From Pelagophyceae sp. CCMP2097 (taxonomy: Eukaryota > Sar > Pelagophyceae): a stretch of 42,855 nucleotides of DNA. Below are positions 31,085 through 41,016 of this stretch, piece by piece (position 1 is the first letter of the stretch; each line of letters begins with the position of its first letter). Below the pieces are notes generated by a model that had not been told where the DNA came from, made no database searches, and saw only the letters and a list, made by a program, of their open reading frames with translations. The stretch is taken from assembly GCA_026770575.1 (NCBI GenBank), contig MU657166.1:1273738-1316592 (forward strand). Reading direction: 5' to 3'. A program made the position numbers and the translations under genes.

Positions 31085-31777
31085 ATGAAGTTCGCGGTGG
31101 CAGTGCTCGCGTGGGCGGTGGGCGTTACCTCGCTCGTGGTGAAGACGGGCCCGGTGCGCGCGGGCGTGGCGCGCACGTCGACGCGGTCGGTTTCGATGAA
31201 GCTGTACGACTGGAAGCGCCGCGAGGCGGACGAGTCTGGTATCGCGCACGTCAACGCCATGGAGTTCCGCGCCGACAACATCCGCGCCGCGCCCGGCGCC
31301 AAGCACCGCAAGTCCCGCAAGGGCCGCGGCATCTCCGCTGGCCAGGGCGCCACGTGCGGTTTCGGCATGCGCGGCCAGAACTCGCGCGCGGGCCGGCCCA
31401 CGCGCGCAGGCTTCGAGGGCGGCCAGATGCCGCTGTACCGACGACTCCCGAAGCTCGTGGGCTCGCCCATGGGCCCCGGCCACACGGTGGAGACGTTTTC
31501 GCTGATCAAGCTGCCGGCGCTCGCGGGCCTGGCCGAGGGCTCCGACGTCGACTTTGAGTCGCTCCTCGTCACCGGCGCGGTGACTAAGACGGGCAAGAAG
31601 TCGGTCTACAAGGTCGTCGGCGGCCGCGCCGGCGAGGAGATTGTCGTGCCCAAGGGCCTTAAGATCAAGGCGCATGCGTTCACGGCGGCTGCCAAGCAGC
31701 AGATCGAGGCTGCGGGCGGCTCGTGCATCGTCATCTCCAAGACGACGCAGGAGATCCTCGACCTCGTCGAGGCGTAA
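31085..31777 (+). CDS. Ribosomal protein L15 (bacterial type), organelle-targeted
   Basis: A single exon of 230 aa starts at the ATG at 31085. The mature part matches the bacterial/organellar L15 family: KSRKGRGISAGQGATCGFG, MRGQNSRAG, RAGFEGGQMPLYRRLPK, and a C-terminal KIKAHAFTAAAKQQIEAAGG. L15 is a late-assembling protein of the large ribosomal subunit. The leader is a hydrophobic signal-like stretch (MKFAVAVLAWAVGVTS) followed by a basic Ser/Thr/Arg segment (RTSTRSVS). This fits the bipartite presequence of nuclear-encoded proteins of complex plastids. Mitochondrial targeting is the alternative. Genes converge: the PLPBP gene ends 275 bp away. Confidence 0.93.
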   Translation: MKFAVAVLAWAVGVTSLVVKTGPVRAGVARTSTRSVSMKLYDWKRREADESGIAHVNAMEFRADNIRAAPGAKHRKSRKGRGISAGQGATCGFGMRGQNSRAGRPTRAGFEGGQMPLYRRLPKLVGSPMGPGHTVETFSLIKLPALAGLAEGSDVDFESLLVTGAVTKTGKKSVYKVVGGRAGEEIVVPKGLKIKAHAFTAAAKQQIEAAGGSCIVISKTTQEILDLVEA

Positions 31778-32052
31778 GCCGACCACCCGGCGGACGAAGA
31801 TCATCAACACTCGGTGCCTCCCTAACCCATCGGGCACTTTTTCGATCTCTTTCGCTATCGCGCGAGGACGCCGTCGTGGTGGGCTTCCCAACAGGCCCGA
31901 GATATTCATGCCGGGGTCCTCACGAGGGGATTTCCGTGTCATCCCACCAAGCACGCCGGGTGGAGTCGCGTCCCAAAGGAGCTGCGTCCCAAGCACGCCT
32001 CGCATCAACGTCAGAGGAGATAGAAAGCGTGCGTTACATCTCGCGCGTGCGC

Positions 32053-33809
32053 TCAGGCCTTTGCGTAGTCTCGCTTGCCGAAGATGGTCGAACCGACGCG
32101 TACGTGCGTGGCGTCGTGTTCAATGGCAGTTTCGAAGTCGTGCGACATGCCCATCGACAGGGCCACCGCGTCCTGCGCCACGCCCAGCGCGGACGCGACG
32201 GCGTCGCGCGTCTCGTTGAGGACCTAAAGGCGCGTAGAGCGCCAAACGCGCGCCTCGATCGTTGCGCAGGAGACAGACAGGTTAAACAAGTCTCACGACA
32301 AAGTCGGGCGAAGCGTCGCCCTCGGCGCCGCTGTACTTGCCGATGCACATGACGCCGATGAGCTCGAGGCGCGGCAGCGCCGTGATGATCTTTGCGAGCG
32401 CGGGGGCGTCCGACCTCGCGTTTTTAAAGGTGACGTCATTCCTTGGAGCGGCCGCCCCCGCGAGTGCAAAGGACGCGGGCCGCCGTGGAGAGGGACGGTT
32501 GGCAGCCGCCTGCGATTGAGACGCTTGTGACGTCGGACACCCGCTCGCGGAACGAGGCCTTTGTCTCAAACCGACTTTCCAACAAGGCGCACCTTTCTGC
32601 TCCTCGCCGCTCGTGTTGACCTGGATGAAGACGCGCACCGGCTCGTCCTGCGTTTGGGCCGTCGTTTTTTCTGAAGTCGCGAAAATTCCTCGGAATAAAA
32701 AAATGGGGGTATAAAAAAAATGGGGGTATATAAAAAAAAAAGGGGGTATATAAAAAAAATGGGGGTATATAAGGCAAACGAGTCCTTTGCAACGAGGCGT
32801 GTATGGTCCTTTGCAACGCGACTGACATGTGGGCGAAACTCGGCCCAGTTCTTGTCAATCATCGTCGCCAGCCTGCGAGGCCGCATTGCCGGCCCGCGCA
32901 AATCGCAAGTCCAGTGGTCTCAAACCAGCCGTCTCAAAAGAAGGGCCCTCGCAAGTCCCGTCACTCGTCTCGAAACAAGGGCCGTGGAGAGGTCCGCACT
33001 TTTCCTTATCGACGGTGTGGATGGCGTAGAGCGAGGGCACTTGGACAATGGACTTGACCTTGTTGGACCTGCGATTTCGCGCGGTCACGGCGGCCTCTCT
33101 GCGCGGCCTCTGCAACAAGCGCCAAAGCCCTCGGACGCCGTGGCGCACTGGAGTTTGCCGATGAAGTGCCAGCGGATCGTGGGCGCGCCCACAGCGGCCT
33201 TGACGAGGTCGGCTTTTTCAACGAGTTCTTGCCTAGGAATTCCTATCTATAGGATTGCTTGCTGAAGACTAGGATCGCTTGCTTATGATCCACCCTACGA
33301 CGTCGAATGCACGCGCTCGGTCCCATCGTGAGCGTATGAGGACGGCGTCGGGTCATTTCCCGGCGAAGATGGAGAGAGTCACCGTCGTCGTGTTTCCCGA
33401 CTCAGAGCGCCCGACGCGGCCACTCACACGTAGTTTTCGCCAAAGTCGACCTGGCCCGCCGCCGCCGCCGCGGCGATGTACGACAGCGGCTTCCTACGGC
33501 GGGAGATGCAGCCGTCGCCCGGCGGTCGACGACGCGGGTGACGCGGGCGGCGCGCGTTTTTGAGACAGCGATGAGCGTCGGATTCGGGTTGCGCGCGCGA
33601 CCTACGCCTCGCTCGACCGCCTCCCGACGCACTCGGAACTCACCGTTGCTGGCGGCGTCGACGCGTCCTTTGACCCACTTAAGATTAGAGACGACTTCCG
33701 TACACATGTCCGCCTCGGCCGCATCAGCGGGCGCCGCCCATGCCGACATGCGCACGAGCGGGCCGCGCTGCAGGGCGAACGCGCTCCGGACCACGGGCCG
33801 CCACAGCAT
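32053..33809 (-). CDS. Pyridoxal phosphate homeostasis protein (YggS/PLPBP)
   Basis: Ten exons: 33809-33644, 33601-33556, 33493-33428, 33232-33149, 33068-33000, 32872-32827, 32647-32593, 32509-32497, 32414-32297 and 32223-32053. They sum to 834 nt, or 277 aa, close to family members. Joined motifs are [13 protein letters not shown] (PLP-binding Lys), [74 protein letters not shown] and the C-terminal [15 protein letters not shown] ending [15 protein letters not shown]. The protein is a single-domain TIM-barrel PLP carrier that keeps free PLP low. The intron at 33494-33555 has a GC donor; exon 8 is only 13 nt. The first roughly 40 residues are Ala/Arg-rich and could be a targeting leader. Confidence 0.92.
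32693..32772. repeat. A-tract/GGGGG minisatellite in PLPBP intron
   Basis: Four near-copies of a unit ATAAAAAAAATGGGGGT (about 16-21 bp, with variable A-tract length) lie wholly inside intron 32648-32826. On the transcribed strand they read as alternating CCCCC and T-tracts, which would act as repeated polypyrimidine segments. Confidence 0.85.
33494..33555 (-). other. GC-AG intron (PLPBP)
   Basis: The 62-nt intron has donor GCGCGCC and acceptor GCCGTAG. Splicing at GC gives AVSKTKPL, the invariant PLP-Lys motif. The nearest GT donor would delete the Ser-Lys of the motif. Confidence 0.85.
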
Positions 33810-33993
33810 CCAGCGCGCGCAGGAGGCTCGACGACTCGGACGACAAAGGCTTCGGCGACCGAAAATTCGACCGACGAGTAATTGACGAGAAGAAGTTCTT
33901 TCAAAGTTCCAACGCTGACTCAGGGGGGGCTTCCTTCTCGCGCGGCGGCGGCGGCGGCGGGGTATAAACTTTACGATGTACAGGGTTGGCGGT

Positions 33994-35295
33994 TCACGCC
34001 TCGTGGTCCGCCTTGCGCTTGAGGAGGAAGCGCGGCGGCTGGCCCTCCGTGAACAGCCCGGCGACGACGACTGCTCCGCGCGGGTTACGCAGAGCGCCCT
34101 GGCCGTGCCGCCGGTTCGCGCGGAAGCCGCCCTCGTAGATGGAACCGTTGGGGAACGTGTACCGGCCCTGGCCGTGCATCTTGTCGTCGAACCAGTCGCC
34201 TACGTACCAGAGTATTACCGCGTACGGTCCGCGAGTGTACGGTCTACGGTAAACGTTCCATGGCCTCGTGGACTCACCGGCGTAGACGCTCCCGTCTCGG
34301 TAAGTGGCGACTCCGACGCCGTGGCGCGCGTCGTCGCGGTAGGGCCCGTCGTAGATCGCGGACCCGTCGGCAAACGTGTACGTGCCGCGCAGAATGGCGT
34401 CGCCGCGGAACTCGCCCTTGAACGTGGCGCCGCTGGGCCAGCGGTACGTCGCGGCCTTGGACTCGCGCACGCCCCGGAGCCACCCGCCACTGTAAACTTC
34501 CATCGACGCGTAGACCAGCACGCCGAGGCCGTGGAAGACCTCGTCCTGCCACTCACCCGTGTACGACGCGACGCCGTCCGCGAAGACGTAGCGGCCTGGA
34601 AGAGGCCTCGAGTGGGAAAACGGACCACGGACCGGTTACCGGCAAACGTAGGCGTCGCCGCAAAGCCCCGGACAAGACAGAGCCCCCGTCGAGGTGCGGG
34701 CTCCGGGCCGGAGAACAGGCCCCGGTCAAAGGCCCGCAGACGGCCCCGCTTTGCACCTATCTTGGTTTGCCGGGCGTCAAAGGCGCCGGGTGCTACCCTT
34801 GACCTTTTTCCCGATTGCGTAGAGGCCGTCGAACTCGTCGCCGCTGGCGAAGGTGTACTTGCCGTTACCGTGGAGCTGGCCCTCGAGCCAGCCGCCCTGG
34901 TAGCGGTCTCCGCAGTGGAAGCGCATACAGCCGCCGCCCGCCTTGCGCGACTTGCGCCAGCCGCCGACGTAACGGTTGCCGTTGGCGTAGGTCATGGCGC
35001 CCTGGCCGTCGCGGTGGCCCACGCGCCACTGGCCCTGGTAGGAATCGCCGCCGGAGTACTGCATGGTGCCCACGCCGTCGGGCCGGCCCACGGCGTCGCG
35101 CGGGCCCTCGTAGACCTTGGTGCCAGCCGGCAAGGGCAACGCGGGTGGGGCCGCTGCGTAGAGCATCCGCCTCGGTTCCGGCCGCGGTAGGAGGTCCTGG
35201 ATCCCGCCGCGCGCCGGGAAGCGCTTCAGACCACGGAACAAGGGGACTTTTTTTGTTTGGACGATAAAATCTTTCCGACGGGTCGGTTCAGGCAT
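33994..35295 (-). CDS. MORN-repeat protein
   Basis: Three exons: 35295-34797, 34595-34278 and 34199-33994, giving 340 aa. Both introns are GT-AG and phase 1, and each falls inside a MORN unit that is restored on splicing (GKKVK-GRYVFADG; DGSVYAG-DWFDDKMHGQG). About ten MORN units follow a short basic N-terminus, e.g. DSYQGQWRVGHRDGQGAMTY, NGNRYVGGW, GDRYQGGWLEGQLHGNGKYT and GSIYEGGFRANRRHGQGAL. MORN repeats bind membranes or proteins and are common in algal cytoskeletal, flagellar and PIP-kinase proteins; no kinase domain is present. It is divergent from AVL9, with about 145 bp between starts. Confidence 0.88.
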
Positions 35296-35439
35296 CGAGT
35301 CGCTCCTTTCGAACTCCTTCAAGTTGTGACTTGAGAGGGTCAAAATGCACTTTTCTCTGAAAGTGCGGCGAGCGCAGCGAGCCCGGTGCGTCCGAGGTCC
35401 CGAGGAGGGCCCGGTGCGTTCCGAGGGCGCGCGCATCCG
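35296..35439. promoter_or_regulatory. Short divergent interval, MORN gene / AVL9 gene
   Basis: About 145 bp lie between the MORN ATG (minus, 35295) and the most likely AVL9 ATG (plus, 35440). It is more AT-rich than its flanks. It is likely a compact bidirectional promoter. No specific element is recognised. Confidence 0.4.
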
Positions 35440-38400
35440 ATGGAGCCCATGGTCGACGTCGAGAGCCTCGCGCAGCGTACCCGAGCCGCGTCCGCCCGGT
35501 AGCCTCGAGAAGAGAGAGTGGGGGCCCAGAGCGCCGAAGAAATCGCAGCATACGTGTTCCGAACGCCTAGTCGCCGGCCGCGCCACGGACGCGGCTGCGG
35601 CGGCGGCGGCGGCGCGCATCGCGGACCTCGGCGCGGGCCTCGGCGCAACCGCATACCACCCGCGTCCGCTCGCGTCGACCTCACGCCTTTTGTCGCCGTA
35701 CGCATTTGTGGCTTCCGACAGCTTGCACGGCGCAGGAACCGGAAGCCGCCGTCTGCGACGTCGAGCCGTCCTCGGCGATGATCCAGGAAACGACGACGAG
35801 CGACGACGACGTGAGTCGCCGCGCGGGCCGCGTCACGATGGTTGCACCATGTCGACGATTCTTCCGCAGGCGCAATCGGACGACGCGGTCGAGCCGTCTC
35901 CGGCTGCGATCGAGGACGTGCAAGAGATGGCCGACGGCTCCAACGACGTCGAAGCCATCGTCGGCGAGGCGGTCGAAGCGATCATCTGCGACGCGGCCGC
36001 GTTGTCCTCGGCTGCTGCGTCGTCCTCGGCGGAGACCCAGGACGTCGCGCAAGAGACGGTGACGGCGAACCACGACGTCGCGCAAGAGACGGCCGACGTC
36101 GTGGCAGCCATCATCAGCGAGGCGCTCGAAGGCGTCGTCAGCGAGGCGGTTGCGTCGTCTTCCGCCGCGACTCAGGACGTCGCGCAAGAGACGGAGGCGC
36201 TTGCGTCGTCTTCGGGTGCGATCCAGGAGGTCGCGCGAGAGACGGCGACGGCCGAGGCCGCCGAGGACGTGGCATCGATTCTCAGCGAGGCGGTCGAAGC
36301 GATCATCTGCGACGCGGCCGCATCGTCGGCCATCGAGGAGGCCCTGCAAGAGGTGGCGACCGCCGCCGACGTGGCGGCCATCGTCGGCGAGGCGCTCGAA
36401 GCCATCGTCAGCGAGGCCGTCGAGTCACAAGAGCGGGCGACGAGTGATCACGAGAACAATGTCGAAGCCATCATCACCGAGCCCATCTCTCGCGTCTCTT
36501 CGGCGGCGATACTAAAGGTCGCGCAAGAGACGACAGACGAAGACGACGACGTGAGTCGCCGCTGCATCCCCGAAAGTGACCGTAACCCGTCGACCCGCAG
36601 GCGGAAGCGGAAGCCTTCGTCGGCGAGACGATCGAAGCCGTCGTCAGCGAGGCGGCGGTTGCGTCGTCTGCGGCCGCGATCCAAGACGTCGCGCAAGAGA
36701 CGGCGACGAGCGATGACGCTGATGTGACGGCCATGGTCCGCGAGGCGGTCGAAGCCATCGTCCGCGAGGCGGTCGAGTCGCAGGAGAGAGATACGAGCGA
36801 CGACTACGCACTGTACTCTGCCGCAGCGCAGCTTAGCGACGACGCGAACAACGTCGAGGCCCTCGTCAGCGAGCCCATATCGCGCGTCTCTTCGGCGGCG
36901 ATGCTGAATGTCGCGCAAGAGGCGACTGGCGAAGACGACGACGTGCGTTCGCGGCGCCCATCCCCGAAAGTGCCCGTCGAAGAGAGAGATCACGCAGGCG
37001 GAAGCGGACGCCGTCGTCAGCGAAGCGATCGAGCCTCCGATTGCGATCCAGGACGCGCCAGAGACGACGGCGGGCGGCGACGACGTGAGTCGATCTGCAA
37101 CCCCAAAAGTGACCCGTCGAAGCAAGATCATCTGCAGGCGCGCGCGGGAGCCGTCGGCGAGGCGGCCGCTTCGTCTTGGGCGGTTCTTGAAGATTTTGCG
37201 GCTCTTGAGCATCTCGCGCAAGAGACGGCGGGCGACGTCGATGCCATCGTCAGCGAATCGCTCGACGGCATCGTCTCTGACGCGATCGAGTCATCTCCGG
37301 CCGCGGTCCAGGACCTGCAAGTGACGACGGGCGACGATATCGATGCCATCGTCTTCGAGGCGTTCGACGGCATCGTCTCCGAGGCGGTCGAGTCTTCGGC
37401 CGCGGTCCAGGACCTGCAAGTGACGACGGGCGACGATATCGATGCCATCGTCTTCGAGGCGTTCGACGGCATCGTCTCCGAGGCGGTCGAGTCTTCGGCC
37501 GCGACCCAGGACCTGCAAGTGAAGACGGCGGGCGACGGCGCCATGAGTCGCCGCGCGACCGGCACCGAAGCCTTGTCGAAGAAGGATGCGGCGCAGGCGC
37601 AGGCGGTCGCCGCGTACGAGGCGATTGATCTGTCTTCGGCGGTGACGCAAGAAGTCGCGCAAGCACGCGAGACGGACGACGCCTGCTCTGACACCATCGT
37701 CGCCGTCGTCGGGTTCCACCATACGCGAGGCAACGTGAGTCGAATGCGGTTCGGTGTGCGAGAGTCGCCGCATCTCGACGACCCATTCCAACGCAGGTCG
37801 TCGAGAGCTTGTGGCCTGAGGACGTCTTCGAAACGTCTTCGGCCGACACGCTCGCCTTCACCGCGCTGCCCGACGGCGCGCACCACGCAAAGGCCGACGA
37901 CGGTGCGACTCGCGCCCCGTCTTCCCCGAAATCGACGCGCGAAACGTTAGATTGGGCCTACTTTTCCATCCCGCGCGGTGACGCGACGTGGCACGGCGTC
38001 ACGTGCGTCGTGCAGGTGAGTCCTTCTCGGTCGTCGTCCGGTGCAGTGGGTGGTCGTTTTACGCCTCGCCTCTTTTTCACCGTCGACGTAGATCCCCGTG
38101 GCGGCGCTGAGCGAGGGTTTGACGGCGTCCAAGGAGCGTGACGCGGCGACGCGCGGGACGGTGCAAAAGGCGGTGTGCGTCGTCTGCTCTGAACCGCGGT
38201 ACGGCGAGCTGCGCGACCGGCTCCGCGCCGTCGCCCACGGCTTCCGCAACCAGCGAGACGCCTTTGACGTGGGCATGCTGCCAGACGCGCACCGCGCCCT
38301 CTCCGTGGCGGCGCCGGGCGCCGATTTGCGGTTCGGGCTCGGGTCGAGGCGACTTTTGGAGGCGCTCGGGTACACCGCCCACTACGCCCTGTTAAAGGCC

Positions 38401-39753
38401 GTCCTCGCGGGCCGTTCCGTCGTCTTCGTCGGCGAAAAGTCGCTCTCCAGCTCGTCGGACGCCGCGCTCTCGTTGGCTGCGGTGATGCCGGGCCTCTTCG
38501 AGGCGGCGTTTTGCATTGAAGCGGCGGTGTCGACGGACGACGCGCGGCGGGCGTCGGAGCGCGAGGCACGGACGCTCGCTTCTGCGGTCGGCCAGAGCAC
38601 GGCCTTAGCGCCCCTCGTCTCCATCTCGCACCTCGATGCACTGCAGTGCGTGGCCTCTCAAGGTAAAGCGGTAATCTGCGGCACTACGAATTCGCACGTG
38701 GCCACGATGCACCTCGCGCGGCTCTTCCCGCGCGCGACCGTAGTGCGCCTCGACGACCACGCCACGTCGCAATCGCACCGCAAGAAAAACACGTTTTACC
38801 CGGCCGCGGCGCCCGAGGTGCCAGGTGGCAAGGAGCTGCCTCCGCTGCTGGACCACCGCGACGTGGGCAAGGACTTGAACTTGACCGGCGAGGCGCTGTG
38901 CCGCGTGACGGACCACGAGTCGATGCTGCTGTACGAGTTGTTTGGGTCCATCGAAGACGACGCCGCCGAGCTCAAGCACAAGCTGGACTCTTTGAGCTTC
39001 GTCGATGTCGACGACCACGTGCGGCACCTCCTCGTGCGCTGCGTCGTCGCCCTGCTCCGCGACGTCCGCGGCAACGACCCGCGCGACGAGGACGCCGCGC
39101 AGATGCTGGGAGAAAGATGGGGCGGGTCATTCCTCTGCGCCTTCTTCGGCACTTCCGCTGGAATGGGCTGGCTCGCAACCGAGGCAACGCAGTGGGCATC
39201 GGTGGACCCCGCGCGGTTGCAGGAGCTCCTGAATCCCTCGCTTTTACTTCAGCTCCAGCGGTCCTCGCGCCGCGTCTCACAGGCTTCCTCTGCCGCCTTC
39301 GAAAACCTCTCCGCGTCGGCCTTCGACCTCTACGCCGGCGGGCAGGAGTTCAGCTCCACGGACGCGATCGGCGCCACGGCCGCGTCGTTCAAGGGCGCCT
39401 CGGCCGCGGGCATCGCGCGGATCCGAGAGTCCGAGGTCCTCGCGGGCACGGCCGCGTCGGCGCGCGAGGGCGCCCTCGCGGCACGCGACGGCGCCATGCG
39501 CGCGTTGAGCGGCGCCGCGCCCGCCCTCGGCTGGCTCCGGTCGTCCGTCGCAGACGTCTGGGGTCGCGGCGGCCGAGCCGACGCGGCCGCGCAGCAAGGC
39601 GGCCGCGCCGGCGCCGACGCGGCGGCGCAGCAGCAAGGCGGTCGCGCGGCGCAAGAGCCGACCGCGGCGCCTACTGCGCTGCCCATGGCGCCGCCCGCGG
39701 CGCCGCCCACGACGCAGCCGCCGGCGCTGCCACCGCAAACGGCCGCCATTTAA
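35440..39753 (+). CDS. AVL9/DENN-domain protein with repetitive acidic N-terminal extension
   Basis: Supported exons: 35736-35810, 35870-36550, 36601-36942, 36998-37084, 37138-37734, 37797-38015 and 38092-39753, all phase 0 and all GT-AG. The first exon or exons (ATG about 35440) are uncertain. The C-terminal two thirds match AVL9: VVGFHHTRGN-VVESLWPE, LAFTALPDGAHH, DWAYFSIPRGDATWHGVTCV, TVQKAVCVVCSEPRYGEL, KAVLAGRSVVFVGEK and AAVMPGLFE. AVL9 acts in late secretory transport and cell polarity; DENN domains usually regulate Rab GTPases. The N-terminal roughly 650 residues are a series of acidic units (VEAIVSEAVE..., SSAATQDVAQET) not found in typical AVL9, built by exon duplication. The C-terminus is Ala/Pro/Gln-rich. 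Confidence 0.85.
37321..37518 (+). repeat. 99-bp tandem duplication in AVL9 N-terminal extension
   Basis: Two adjacent 99-bp copies (37321-37419, 37420-37518) differ by only two bases near the end. They encode DIDAIVFEAFDGIVSEAVES twice. The duplication is recent and in frame. Confidence 0.9.
37543..37596 (+). other. Probable exonised intron in AVL9 gene
   Basis: These 54 bases start ATGAGTCGCCGCGCG and end GCGCAG. They match the first 15 bases of the gene's own intron at 35811-35869 except for G to A at the donor's first base, and sit at the same position relative to the repeat unit. With the donor lost, the segment is in frame, has no stop and adds 18 codons (MSRRATG...KKDAAQ). Confidence 0.65.
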
Positions 39754-39887
39754 CGTTGACGAGCTCCGGATACACTACGGACGAGCCGTGCGTGTAATTT
39801 TTGGTGACAAGGCCGCGACTGTCATCGAGAACTCAGTTGAGAACGCGGTTGAGCGACCCTGATATCGCCAAAAACCTCCAGAGTTAG

Positions 39888-39971
39888 TTCAGCGATATTT
39901 ACTTTAAACGATCAAACAGTCGGCGCGGAGGGCATGCGAAGCGCAGCGAGCAGAAAAACGGGAGAGCGCGA
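39888..39971. repeat. Dispersed intergenic repeat, copy 2
   Basis: This is the second copy of the element at 268-360. It shares AGCGATATTTACTTTAA, CGGCGCGGAGGGCA and the terminal purine-rich tract. It lies in the 290-bp gap between AVL9 and the 5-alpha-reductase gene. Another AGCGATA word follows at about 39980. Confidence 0.7.
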
Positions 39972-40043
39972 ATTAGTTCAGCGATAGAATTCAGTCCGCC
40001 GGCGGCGCCAAGCCGCACGTGCCAAGACCGGCGGGCCCCGAGG

Positions 40044-40856
40044 ATGCCCGCGCCGCCCTGTTCGGCGGCGATGGAGGGGCTGTTTTTGCACCAGGTGGTG
40101 ACGTTTTCGTTGCTCGGTTCGATGATTGCGGCGTTTTTCGTCCTCGCCTCAGGACACCCGGCGCCGTACGGCCGCTACTACAAGCACAAGTCCCTAAACA
40201 TGGAGTGGAAGGTCCTCATCCCGGCACGGTTGGCCTGGTGCGCGCAAGAGGCGCCCGCACTCGCCGTGCCGCTGCTCTTCGTCCTCCGCGACGCCGACGC
40301 GTTCTCAAGACTACCTATGGCCAACCAGCTGCTCCTGATCTTCTTCGCAGCGCACTACTTCAACCGCGCCGTCGTCTACCCGCTCCGAATCCGCGGCGGC
40401 AAGCCGACGCCCCTCGGCGTCGCGGCGTCGGCGTTTTGCTTCTGCTTGGTGAACGGCTGGCTCCAGGCCTGGTACCTCACACACGTGCCGCTGCCTCAAG
40501 CCTGGCACCGCACGCCCTGCTTCGTCGCCGGCGTTTCCCTCTTCTGCGCCGGCGCGGCCGCCAACGTCGACGCCGATTCGCGGCTCCGCGCGCTGCGGAA
40601 ATATACGACGGACGGCGAGTACGCCGCCCCGAACGGCGGCCTCTTCCGTTTCGTCTCGGGGGCAAATTTTTTAGCCGAGTGCCTCGAGTGGTTCGGCTTC
40701 GCCGTTGCCGCCGACTTTTCGTACCCGGCGGTGGCGTTTGCGGCGTGCTGCCTGCTCAACCTCGGCCCGCGAGCGAAACAGCATCACGACTGGTATCGCA
40801 CCAAGTTTGAAGATTACCCAAAGCACCGAAAGGCCTTCATCCCCTTTGTCTACTAA
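40044..40856 (+). CDS. Steroid 5-alpha-reductase family membrane protein (SRD5A/DET2-like)
   Basis: A single exon of 270 aa from the ATG at 40044; a second ATG at 40071 is also possible and gives MEGLFLHQVV. Several hydrophobic helices span the protein. Family motifs are GRYYKHK, LAWCAQEAPAL, AAHYFNRAVVYPLRIRGGKP, a C-terminal NGGLFRFVSGANFLAECLEW, and finally HHDWYRTKFEDYPKHRKAFI with the ending IPFVY. Enzymes of this family are NADPH-dependent reductases of the ER membrane that reduce an enone double bond of a steroid or similar lipid. In an alga, sterol metabolism is likely, but the exact substrate cannot be read from sequence. Confidence 0.9.
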   Translation: MPAPPCSAAMEGLFLHQVVTFSLLGSMIAAFFVLASGHPAPYGRYYKHKSLNMEWKVLIPARLAWCAQEAPALAVPLLFVLRDADAFSRLPMANQLLLIFFAAHYFNRAVVYPLRIRGGKPTPLGVAASAFCFCLVNGWLQAWYLTHVPLPQAWHRTPCFVAGVSLFCAGAAANVDADSRLRALRKYTTDGEYAAPNGGLFRFVSGANFLAECLEWFGFAVAADFSYPAVAFAACCLLNLGPRAKQHHDWYRTKFEDYPKHRKAFIPFVY

Positions 40857-41016
40857 GACCGTGTCCCCAGAGCCATGCGAGGCGTCGAAGGTCCGGACGT
40901 CATCGAAAAGCGCCGGCCATCCGAGCGGGCCTGCATTTTAGCGAATAGACCCCCCCTTTCCTTTCCGAGTCTTCGAACCCTCGCGCCACCCAGGAGCCCT
41001 CGCCCCGTGCTCCTCG

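Noticed and set aside
30959..32008. N-terminal extension of the minus-strand WD40 frame by 350 codons
   Set aside because: It is antisense to the well-supported L15 gene, and homology to the WD40 paralogue begins only near 30900.
35345..35810. Continuous plus frame from 35345 into the AVL9 repeats
   Set aside because: The true reading before 35870 is in another frame (exon 35736-35810) joined by a canonical GT-AG intron at 35811-35869, matching the other introns of the gene.
36448..37886. Long minus-strand frames opposite the AVL9 repeats
   Set aside because: They are antisense shadows of a repetitive GC-rich coding region, with no motif and no conservation signal.
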